A stretch of DNA of 64,000 nt from assembly GCA_000727475.1 (NCBI GenBank), contig KL647293.1, forward strand, positions 3,204,580 through 3,268,579. The letters are read 5' to 3'. The translations under genes were made by a program, and so were the position numbers. This DNA is from Sarcocystis neurona (Eukaryota > Apicomplexa > Conoidasida > Eucoccidiorida > Sarcocystidae). Shown piece by piece: positions 37,101 to 48,700 of the stretch; position 1 is the first letter of the stretch, and each line of letters begins with the position of its first letter. The notes beneath the pieces are model-generated. The model was not told where the DNA came from, made no database searches, and worked only from the letters and a program-made list of their open reading frames with translations.

Positions 37101-39920
37101 TCGTGTGCTTTGCGAAGGTGTGGTTTCCTGCATAAAAGTCGTGTACCGGGATCCTACTGCACTGCTCGGTTTCTTTGAATAACTCTCCTGTCTACAACTA
37201 TGGCACGTTGACAGTTGCGTGTGCAATACGTACAGCTATGAAAATATACCTTCATCTCTGTAGACGCAGTCAACGTCACCATCTCTACGCGTGTTTGGCT
37301 TTGTCTATTTGGACGTATATATAGATATATGCCCGTAAACGCACCACGCAAAAAAAAGACGTTTTCTGGTGCAGGGGTATACGGACACCTCAAGCGTGGA
37401 ACTCGGGAGCGTCGAGCGTGGGAGAAGTCGAAAGACTGCGGGAAAGTCTCCCAAGCGCCTTCTGCTACGCCACAGGATATTACAGCTGGACCGCCTTTAT
37501 GCAAGCCTCTGTCGCTCTCTGTCTGCAGAGATCCGAAGGCAGACGCACGTATAAAGAAAGATGAGAAGATTGGCAGATAAACGAATAGTTAGACGAACGG
37601 AATAACAGGGAGTCCATAAATATCATGTTCCTTTATCTGTGTGTTTATGAATAGAGTCGAATCAAGCAAGAAGCCTGAGGTGGTCTTTTGTTGTCGCTAA
37701 CTAAAGGATTTAGCGGGGTAGACCGTGGTAAGCGCGCAGTCGTTCGTCACAAGCACACACGACCAATGGAGCTTCGCAATTACAAACATCGGAAATCCTC
37801 ATGAAACTCCGTATACATCCCCTCCCTCCAAAGTGTTTCGCTTCTACGGATAAATCGCTGTCTGCTTCATTCACGAAAGGGTTACAACGCACCGCGCGGC
37901 CACAGTAAAGTTGTTATTGTTGTCGCTGCTGTAAACCGTACGGTTTTTGCACGTAATAGCGACTTTGCCGCTTGTGCACGTAATTCAAAAAGGTGAAACC
38001 ACTGTCCCTTTTCAGTTGCAGCTGCTTGTGGAACGACGCGAGGAAGACCCTAGATTCTCATCCTCTTTGGACAAAAGTGCGTACTTATTATTTGCTGCTG
38101 TGTGCAGGCGCACCCCCGAGTACACATTAGATTTAGAGAAGCTTCTGCTGGCTTAGCGGCAGTTCCAAATTCTATGCACCGGTCCGCTGCCGTATAGCAG
38201 TATTTGTATGGATGCAGAGAAGTTGCCAGATAAATTACATTAAGGCAGTTCTGTCGTAAAACGTAGTGTTATAGTTGAAAAGCTACACGCCTAGTCACAA
38301 CCTACAAAATTAACGCTCAAGTCAGTACGACTAACTCCGTGGGCTCAATTAGAGCTACACGCATTTTTTTAGTGTCCCCTTAAGTGTTCTTCATAAATCT
38401 ACGCAGTGCTTGCCAGCAGTATTATTGCCTTCCTCCTATTCAGTATTGCTGCACAACTGATGTGGCAAAAATCCTACAAAATACGTATGAGTAGTCTATG
38501 TTGCAGCATTTATACTAAGACAGCTTACGGTTTAAAAACGTGGTGTCCTATCGAGTGTCTGACACTTCCATGATGCGTGTCTTTGTCTGCTTTTTGATTC
38601 GATGAAGCTTTGGGATGCATCTAGGTGCTCACCTGGAGAGAAGCTGACATCGACGTCCTAGACACCGACTACAAAATTGCATACAAAGCACATTTTAAAT
38701 ACTGAACAGTTGCCAGAACGAGAAGGATGTAGGCCATTTTGCAGCGACTTCTCATCGCATGAATGGTTCTGAAGCCTCCAAGTCAGCAAGCACATACGTA
38801 CCCGTAAAGAGATGCCTCTATGTGCCTATATCCTGTACTTCACGTACTTTGTGAAACACGTATCAATGGATAGGTAGGCCTGGACGTGCCCACATGGACG
38901 ATTGGAAATGAAAACCCTGCATGATTATTTACAGAAGTTATTGAGACGTATTCGGTCTTCTCAGAGTGCACAGGTGTTCTTTGCTGCTGCTTCAGGTTGT
39001 GCTAATTTCCTCGTCGTTCAACATTTTTTCGACGGCTCAGCTCTTTGTCGACTACTCCGTCCACACGCAGAAAGAAAGAGACCAAATTGTCAAGTGTAAA
39101 TGTACGCCAATATATGCTTATGATGAGTATTTACATATACGCATACCCCTGTCCGTACACACGTATACACGTGAACACCCCCGCGCTTTCGATTGCAGAT
39201 CGGCAACGGGTCAACATGCGTTCTCGTGAATGTGGCCTCGGTTGCAGCGAAAACGTGAAAAGTCAGTTTGCTTGGTTGAAGCTTTGTTCAGAAAGTATTG
39301 TCGTGACATATGCTGTGCGACTACGTGCGTGTGGGGAGCCTACAAACTAACGCATACATATGTATAATAGGTAGAGATGTATCTAAACAAATACACCACT
39401 AACAACATTAGAGGAAGACACGTACATGGTTCTACATACGTTTGAGGATTGGTAGCACACGTACGCATATAACTTTGTCTGAAATGAATACGCATATCTG
39501 TTTCAAGTAACGAAGGCGAACAAGTCCCGGTGGCTAGTCGTCGATATGAACATGTAAGTGCATTGATGTGCAGTATGGTACATCATCGAGCAGCTTCTTC
39601 GGCTACATGTTTTAATGTAGCAGAAGAAATATACATGCTTTTTGCCACAAGTGTGCGTCTGCCAGTCTACATGTGTGTTCATTTCTTTTTGCACCTCTCT
39701 CTGTCTCCCTCTATACGTATACACATACAGATACGCAGACACAAGCATATATACAGGTATATATAGACGAATGCATAACTATATATATACTTCTGCAAGC
39801 AGATTCCACAGCCGTTGTGGGCGTGTGTTTTTCCCAGGCATCGCCGATTCAAAGGTAAAATGTACACGTGCACCCATTTGTGTGTGCAACAGCGTAACAC
39901 TCAGTGAATTTGTCTGCCAT

Positions 39921-40228
39921 TACGCAGCACCAGCAACTGCAGCAGCATCAGCAGCACCACAACCGTAATATTCCTTCAGTAAAAATTGTTCACAGTCAGG
40001 CGCGGCTGCAGCAGCGGCGGTCAGCCGTTCGTATGTATATATACATACGTATACATGCACATACGTATGTCCACTGCTGGGCATATGTATATTCGTATAC
40101 GTATGTCCACTGCTGCACGAACGACTGGCCGCCGCTGCTGCAACCGAGGCTGACTGTGAACAATTTTGAATAAAGGAACATTAAGCCTGAGTTGCTGCTG
40201 ATGCTGCTGCGGTTGCTGGTGCTGGGTA
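39921..40228. repeat. Long inverted repeat, hairpin or MITE-like element
   Basis: Left arm 39921-40032 and right arm 40117-40228 are reverse complements over about 112 bp with scattered mismatches; matching landmarks are GCAGCACCAGCAAC/GTTGCTGGTGCTGG, AAATTGTTCACAGTCAG/CTGACTGTGAACAATTT and GTTCGT/ACGAAC. The 84-bp spacer is TACGTA-rich and holds two copies of TACGTATGTCCACTGCTG. Each arm's outer end contains CAG (left) or CTG (right) triplets. No transposase frame is visible. Confidence 0.8.
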
Positions 40229-41025
40229 GTGGTGCACTGTGCTGCCCCACAATTGCATGTTCAAAACTGCTGGAGTCGCACACACGTGCCTCCGCTGCAC
40301 GTGTGCGTACGTACTTCTTTCCAAATAGATACACCACATGTAGCTTGCTCATATGCACGGAAAGAAGGCGTTGTACTTAGAAGTGAATTCAATTCGTGCT
40401 GGTTGCACACGGAGTGTTGTACAGGTCTCTGCAGTTCTACACTAGGTTGTACTTAGTATTACTGCATGCAGAACAAAGCGACTGCAGTCCAGAGAGCCGG
40501 TTACGTCCCTCTGTGCACATGCGTATGTCCATATGAATGTGTGTCAAACCAACGTATTTGAATGTCAGATTTGTACGTGTGGTACACATCAGCGTCTGAG
40601 TCGCCCATGGCAGAGAAGTCGGTGCGTCTACATCTCTATGTGAAGATTCACGTATTGTAACAAAATGCTCTGTTCGAGCAGATCTTCTGTACGCGGGTCT
40701 ATTTCCATGCATACACTGAGGCTGTTCTTGATAAGATATACTTAGTAGAACTTTTACGTGACTCAATGGGGATGCAGTGCGTCTTGTGTCTATATATATG
40801 TATACATATACGAAAAAAAGCCCACGCACTACACAATGAATATACCTGAACACAAAGATACACGAGTTCTAGCAAGACGGTGACATATGCCATTACGCTG
40901 TGTAGGTGATTACAGAGGAAGCTCACATTATCGCATCCTGACTGTTTAGTGTCACTGTATACGAACAGCTTAAAACACGCATGTTCAAAGTGTGTGCGTT
41001 TCCGCCTTGATATGATTCTTAAACT

Positions 41026-41430
41026 GTGTCACTGTTTCAGCAGACGACCAAGCATGTGATGTCGCAGGTTCATGACCAAACCTCGTGTACCTATTCATGC
41101 AGTCTCCCTCTTCTTTCTAACAGCTACCTACTCTTAAAACTCACCCATTCCTTCTGTACTTTTTTGCCGGCAAGCTCCTACTCTTTCGTCGGTTTGCTGC
41201 TGCTGTCGCCGTTGTTCTTCATATCTGTGTTGGGAAACCCCTACGAATGTGCTGGTGAAAGTTCGGCCTATCCACCGGTATCATCGTCTGCATACGAGGA
41301 AGTCAAAGCACCTCATCCTCGCTTTTGCACAATAGAGCGCCTTTCTTTCTTCAAAAGCTACTTACAGTGGTTTCCTTTTGCACGTGTGTACGAGAGTGAC
41401 GCTGCAGTTGCACCGAAAGAGACACAGTGA
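41026..41430 (+). CDS. Doubtful 134-residue reading frame with a hydrophobic segment
   Basis: An open frame of 134 residues in otherwise gene-free DNA. It contains a hydrophobic stretch (SFVGLLLLSPLFFISVLG) followed by a Tyr/Ser/Pro-rich tail, as in a single-pass membrane protein. A TGTTTCAG acceptor-like site precedes its middle. Nothing in it is recognisable and composition gives little support; it could be chance. Confidence 0.2.
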   Translation: MSLFQQTTKHVMSQVHDQTSCTYSCSLPLLSNSYLLLKLTHSFCTFLPASSYSFVGLLLLSPLFFISVLGNPYECAGESSAYPPVSSSAYEEVKAPHPRFCTIERLSFFKSYLQWFPFARVYESDAAVAPKETQ

Positions 41431-42440
41431 CACTTTAACAATAAGTGGCAGGCTCTGCGCGACTTCCGCTCTAAACACACTCGAGGTCAGAAATATGTAG
41501 CAACAAAAACTCTTGTATGCAGTGCCCTGCTGTGTGTAGGGGATAAGCAGTACATAATTTTCTAAGCTGTAGTCTACAAGTGTAACAAATACATATAGTC
41601 CTACGTGTGTGCAGATACACCCGAATAATACTTTAGACAGGAGAGTCTTAGGCGTTACTCGTACCGTACAATGAAGTCTAAACATTGCCAGCGATGACGC
41701 AGGCAGCCGAAGAAACAGGTTTCTGCTTTGGCGTTCCCATAATAGTCAGACTCGTACACCACAAGTAAACACGATTCTTTGCTAGAGAAGGAGACACAAA
41801 TTGTAAGAAAGCCTTTGTTCTACCACTTTTCTCTTTGCAAAGAAGAATGGAGGCAGACTATGACGTGTACCCACGGCGTGAAGGAAACGGCATAAAATAC
41901 AGCGTCTTCATGCACTAATGAATGTTTAAACACCTGGTCATGGAGTAGATTGCTGCGCACTCGTGTGCCCTTCCTGCACGTGAACGCCTCGCTGAAATAT
42001 ACCGGTAGTTATACGCATATATACGTACATACAAGTGGACACAATCTCTTTGGAAAGGCACACACATAAACTTTTCCTACACCAGTCTTGACACTTACAA
42101 ACTAATGTACATCCTTCTGCGTATGCGTATGTCTCAATTTGCGTAACAGTGTAATAGAACACTGCGGAGAGGATTCCCTAGTTACAGGTGCTCACCTCTT
42201 GAGCCCACAGGCCAGCAAATCCATGATTGTCAGCCACTCGCTTCTCTCTTCCTCGACGGCACTGCACCTGTACAGACATGCATATTAATGCGTGTGCACA
42301 CATACGTATATATATGTAATTTGTTTTCCATACCGCCATGTACGTATATACATGCATGTATGAATATACATCTAGATTCAGAGCTAATTGTGTCCGACAA
42401 CAGCGAATAAAGAAGTCTTTTTCCGTCCCAGTGGAACACG

Positions 42441-43768
42441 ATGTTGTCTCCTGCTGCATTTGGACCCGGCCAGGGAGACCCAGCAGCAGCAAGGAAACTG
42501 GAGGATTTCTTTTTTTTTGGAAACGAGAGCCTGGTGCGACGCAGCGCACCGAACAGGGTAACTTTCAGCGGGGTGGGAGAGGCAGCTGCAGAGCGCAACC
42601 GAAATACCGGCGGTAGAACCAGTAACAACAGCGGCAGCAGTTGCAAAAACTTTGTAGGTATTTGCGGGAGGGCAGACGTTGTGGAGCCGCAAGTGATTGA
42701 CGATGAAGTGCTTAAGTTTTCAGTTCAAGAACTACACAATGAAGACGGTGGAAGCGGCGATGTAAATTTCGCAGAAATCAAAGATTTCCGTCAAGTAAAA
42801 AGTCTCGCCCTCAGCTACAAGAATATAATGTTTATAGCCAATCTTGAGGCATTCACCGGTAAAGAACGCGTAGCCGCAGCAGAGACGGAGAAAGCGGTAC
42901 TATCTTGAAATCCGTGTAAAGTGGTTTCACTTTTCTGTGTACTCCTCGGAAGACAGGGTTTCTGTGCCTTCCCCTGATGATATGTAAACCTTGACACAAC
43001 AGCTTTTTCCGCAGAGAAATCCAACCTGTTGTGCGAGAATAGCTCAGCGGGGGAAAAAGAAATTTGACAGAGGTAGACAAACAACAAGAGAGATGTGGGG
43101 AATGTATAGTTCTGTCCGCACACCTCTACAGTGCAGTATAAATTATTCTGGGTGCCCTCCAGGGGACACCATCGTGCAAGGATTTGTGAAGAACTTGTAC
43201 GCGACTCATCTTTTAGTTAAACTCAGAATTCTCCTTCGCCTCCCCACCGTGACGTGACTTCAACAGTTAGACCCCCACAAAATCTGGACTTAAATATTTA
43301 GATTCGGGGCAAATTTACGGGTGTTCTCAGAAGAGAACTGCGCCTTGTGATGACGAAACGTTTGTGTGGGCACACAGATTCTTACATACAGATGCGTAGC
43401 AGACACCTCTGTCATATTGTCGGACAAAAGAATATAATGTTCTCTCAATAAACCGTAAGCAGGAACACCCCTTGGTCAACTGGGGAAAATGGTATTCTCA
43501 GTTGTGTCTGCGTGGATCACTAAAAATCAAGAATTTGGTAGGTTACGCGTTTTGCCGTGGTACATGGTTAAAGAGGGCCTACGATCTAGCATCCACAGTT
43601 GTGCACATACAACATTTGTCTTTTCTGCCGCTCTCTCCGCACACGTATGTCCAAGTACACAAGGAGAGAAATGAGTCAACTAATGAGAGAATAAAACGCT
43701 AGGAAGCATCTCTTACACGTACGTATGTATACATGTAGCTTCCCGTACGTATATGCATATATGTACAG

Positions 43769-43803
<35 letters not shown>

Positions 43804-44359
43804 CNNNNNNNNNNNNNNNNNNNNNNNNNNNNNNNNNNNNNNNNNNNNNNNNNNNNNNNNNNNNNNNNNNNNNNNNNNNNNNNNNNNNNNNNNNNNNNNN
43901 NNNNNNNNNNNNNNNNNNNNNNNNNNNNNNNNNNNNNNNNNNNNNNNNNNNNNNNNNNNNNNNNNNNNNNNNNNNNNNNNNNNNNNNNNNNNNNNNNNNN
44001 NNNNNNNNNNNNNNNNNNNNNNNNNNNNNNNNNNNNNNNNNNNNNNNNNNNNNNNNNNNNNNNNNNNNNNNNNNNNNNNNNNNNNNNNNNNNNNNNNNNN
44101 NNNNNNNNNNNNNNNNNNNNNNNNNNNNNNNNNNNNNNNNNNNNNNNNNNNNNNNNNNNNNNNNNNNNNNNNNNNNNNNNNNNNNNNNNNNNNNNNNNNN
44201 NNNNNNNNNNNNNNNNNNNNNNNNNNNNNNNNNNNNNNNNNNNNNNNNNNNNNNNNNNNNNNNNNNNNNNNNNNNNNNNNNNNNNNNNNNNNNNNNNNNN
44301 NNNNNNNNNNNNNNNNNNNNNNNNNNNNNNNNNNNNNNNNGTATATGCATATATGTACA

Positions 44360-44394
<35 letters not shown>

Positions 44395-45240
44395 CATGCA
44401 CGCATGTCTTTGTAAGTAACTTTCACGTGCAATCAAGGCTAGCAGTCAGCGACACGAAAACACTACGCTTGTCGCTGCATGTGGTGATGGTTTTACATAG
44501 TGTTAAAGCAGCACACACCTCTGCATGGTCAGATATGTGCACCCAATAATACAACCGTATCTCTGCGCCCATAAGTTGTCCACCTCTGTCAGTCCGTGTG
44601 TCTCCGCCTCGTCACCGTCTTTCCACTTACACATATCTTTGATATGTGGATACACGCACACACAGAATAGAGCTACATGACACAAGTTGGAGTGGCGGTG
44701 GGACAGAGCAAAAAATTTCAGTGATAGATTTCAATGGGAAGAGATTCGTTTGCAGCCCCACGTATGAAGAGATACGCTCCTGTGTACGCCGCCTTAATTG
44801 AAAAGTTATACACGTGAACACTGCATGTCATGAGCAAGGAAGTGGTCGTCGCAGTCGAGCAGCTTCTAAAATTGTAAACAAATACTCACAAATGCGGGTC
44901 CCTACATGTAAATCGTTACCGGATCCGCGCACGTAACATCAGCATGATACTGGTAGCGAACGATAGGCATTGCGGTACAGAAACTACAGCATAGCACAAG
45001 TGTATACCTCTCCGTCCACATGAGTGCAAACGTGCTGCTGGATTCACTTGTATATGGCTCCCGTACAAATCGTAAACTTACCCAGTTGGTGGCGTTCTAG
45101 AAGAATCCGAAGGCCTGAGACCGTGCTTACTCTTGTAAGCAGGCATACGTGCTTGTACCTACAGCTATCCATTCATGTACCTGCTCAAGATCTACCAGTA
45201 TCCATATATAAATAAATAACTATACATCTATATATGTGTA

Positions 45241-45271
<31 letters not shown>

Positions 45272-45677
45272 GACTCTGCGCCTGTAGCGCCGCTACCCTC
45301 CTACATTACTTTAGCTTTTATGCGATCTTCCTCTGTTTGCTTTTGCCTTAGGTTTGAGAGTCCTTCGTCTCGACAACAATATAATCGAAAAAATTGAGGG
45401 TTTGGATGTGTTGGCGGGCCTCGAGTGGCTTGACCTTTCGTTCAATAACATTTCCCGAATAACAGGCCTAACGCAGTTGACCAATTTAACGGATCTTTCT
45501 CTGTATTCAAACAAAATTTCTGTCTTGGAGGGACTGGACGAGTGCCGGAAGCTGCAGGTGCTTTCCATTGGTAGAAACAGCATAACGGATCTTACAGAAA
45601 TACAGTATTTGAGGAAGTTTGAGCATCTGCGATGCCTCAACTTGGAAGGCAACAGGTTTTTTTCACCGCAGAGGCAG

Positions 45678-45709
<32 letters not shown>

Positions 45710-48700
45710 GTACAGCTACTTGCGGCCGCAGCTGCAGCAGCGGTCCAGTTCGACCGGGCAACGTGACCACCCGAAGCAGAAAAATTCTTTAGAACTAGAT
45801 TCTTTGCAGCTGCAGCAGCAGCAGGAGGAGCCGCAAGGGGAGGTGGAGCAGGAGATGGAGGAAGAGCAAGACGGAGAAGAGCAAAATCAGATTGAAGGTT
45901 ACGTTGCTTATGTCATAGCATGCCTGCCTAAACTGAAGTATCTGGATTACCAGTTATTAGACAAAAAGAAATTGCTTGCAGCAAAGGAAGCGGTGCAGCC
46001 CGATGAATTCCTATTCGATCTCAAGAAGGACGGCAGGGAAACAACAAGCCCACGTTGCACTGCTGAAGTCAGCAGCAGCGATAGCAACAGTAGCATCCAG
46101 AAACTCAAAGACAGCTTTTGTTACTTCACACACGACCTGCAACAGAGCTTTTTTAAAGACAGTGTTGTGCCTCAAGCAGTTAAGACCTTAAAGGACTGGA
46201 GTTTACTTAAAGATGCCTTTGTGGAAAAACTCGACATACTCACACAAAAGCTCAGGTAACAAACCGGGGCAGAGAAAACTGAGGATGAACAACAGGAGAA
46301 GATGAAAAAACAAAACGAAGGCAGAAGAGGGGAACAACGTCAAAACAACCGAGAAGAAAATGACGGATTGATACAGAACGATACGTGAAGAAGTGATTCC
46401 AAAATTATATCCACAGTAGAGAAACATTAGCAACTGGAGCAAAAAGAAAAGAAGAAGGAGCACAAGTACCAAAAAATGCGGTACCAACATCTGTATATAC
46501 AGAGATATACAGATCAATACATATATATATGCATATATATGTATATATACACATACCTATGTGTATGCGAAGCACGCAAGTATGCGCATGTTCACTTCAA
46601 TCGTCACTTCACGCGTACTGGGAATTATGCTGTACCCTATATGTATATATATATATATATATATGAATTATGTTGTCATGTAGTGAAACGCATGGTAAAT
46701 ACACAGGTTTACGTGTCACTGCACACACGTCCAGAATTTCATAGCATATCGTTTCGTACGTGTATTGAAGAGGGCCTTCTTCAACGAATGTGTCTCGTAC
46801 CTGTATCCAGTCAGTATATAGCATATGCGTGTGCGGCCAAATAGATGTTTGTTTCAATTCGACCTACCCGTAGATACGCACGTGTGTAAATAACAAGATA
46901 CTCACATGCACCTGAAAATAAGTATAGACGTACGCACATCTATATCAAGGAATATCCGCTTAACCTCCACTGCACATATGCACACACGCACGCATATATA
47001 TCTCATAATGCATACAAATGCAGATGCGTCTACATGAATTTTTCTATCGATCTATTTATATATATCTCCGTACACATACACGTGGGTATACGTATACTGA
47101 AATGCATAAATACACGTAGATATACATCGAATTATTCTGTGTATATTTATATATATGTATAAATGTGTGTAAACGCAGGCACGTCCATAAATATACACAT
47201 ACATCCGTATACACATGTATACATATATATATATATATATAGATATAGATATACATGCGTACTTACGTAGGTGTACACATGCATTCACACAAAGTAAAAG
47301 GAGCATAGTTTTTCAAACAAGAAAGTGTAGAGAAAGCTTCGCCTTTCCCTCTCTGTTTTCACATGCACACATAAATTCTTGGCTGGTCTAACTTGCGCTG
47401 CAGGTGCTGTCGCTCTTAATTCTGCTCCTGTTTCCGCGGCTGCTATTGCTCGTGCTGCTGCTGCCACAGCTTCTAACGCCGACGCTTTTTTTAAATACCT
47501 ACTGTTGTTACTAAAAGTGCTGTTCCTGCGGTCGTTGTGCGCCTCCTCGTGCTTCCGCGGCTGCTGCTCATCTACTGCTGCTGTTTGTTCTCCTTTGACG
47601 CTGCATTTGATGTTGCCGTAGTTCCCCTTGTTTCCGTTCGCATCGCTGTTGCTGGTGGCGCTACTGGTACTGTCACTTCTGCTGCTACTCCTCGGCTGCT
47701 GTTCGTGCTTCTCATTTGCACGTTCAGCTTCTTCTACTGCTCCTGGCACAGCCGAGCCGTCTCCATTGCTACCACTGCTCCCCTTCTGCTGCTGTGGGAC
47801 TGCTGCTACTAAGCTGTTATTTCTGGTACTGTGGTAGGGCCTTGGTACTCTCGTATTGCTGCTATTGTGTCGTTGCTGCTATTGCTGCCGCTGTTCCGCT
47901 ATTGCTGCTATTGCTACTTTCGTTGCTATATTTCTCGTACCCCTGCCGCAGGTGGTGATACGGACACATTGACCAGTGTTGGCGCATCAGCCAAGTTGAC
48001 CTTATTGTCTTCGCTCCCACTTGATCTGCTGGTGCTACTCCTTCCGCTGCAATACGTTGTACAGATAGCTCTGTGCTGCTGCTCTTGTTGATACTGCTTC
48101 TGCTGCTCTCCGGATTGCTGCTGCGACTCCTGCTTCGCTGGTTGCTTCGCTGGTTTTGTCTCTGCTGATTGTGCCGGGGTTTAATTCAAAGGCAGAGCTT
48201 CGGACACCGAATGCGTGAACAACGAAGCCGTATTGCTGCGTATGAGGCAGCAGCAAGAGCAGCAGTTGTAGAAAGTGAAGAGGAAGCAAGGAAGCTATTG
48301 AAGCAGCTGCAGAGCAGCAAGAATAAGGTCTTAAGAGAGCTCCATTTGTATTTTAGTCAGAGAAGCGGGTTGCAGCAAGAAGCAGACGCCGCAGCAAAAG
48401 CCGCCGCTGCAGCAGCACAAGAGGCCGCTTTTGAAAGGAAACGGCTATACAGTGGACAAGCCCTAACCAACAACGGTAAGGAGCAGCAGGATGAACAACA
48501 GATCGAGCAGCCGTGAAGAAAGCAGGAAGAGTAGACTGCTACATCATCGGAAAAAGGACAAGCAAGAGCTCCTGCAGCAGGAAGAACACCCTCAGAGCGG
48601 CGGCAGCGACAGCACAACCACCTGCCGAGGCAGAAACAAAGACATCACCGCCTCACCAAACTGCTGCCTCGAGCACCAGCAGGGGCAGCAGCAGCTGAGC

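Larger units (their letters stand above)
34163..42440. other. Repeat-poor, gene-poor region
   Basis: Base composition is more balanced and CAG/CTG tracts are nearly absent. Short TATA runs occur at about 34455-34510 and 34830-34930, plus a palindromic ACCGGTATAC pair near 34870-34900. Weak candidates include a last-exon-like block after CCCTTTTCAG at about 38013-38156 and the reading frame at 41026. No frame shows a recognisable domain. Upstream exons or the promoter of DRC3 may lie near the right end. Confidence 0.5.
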
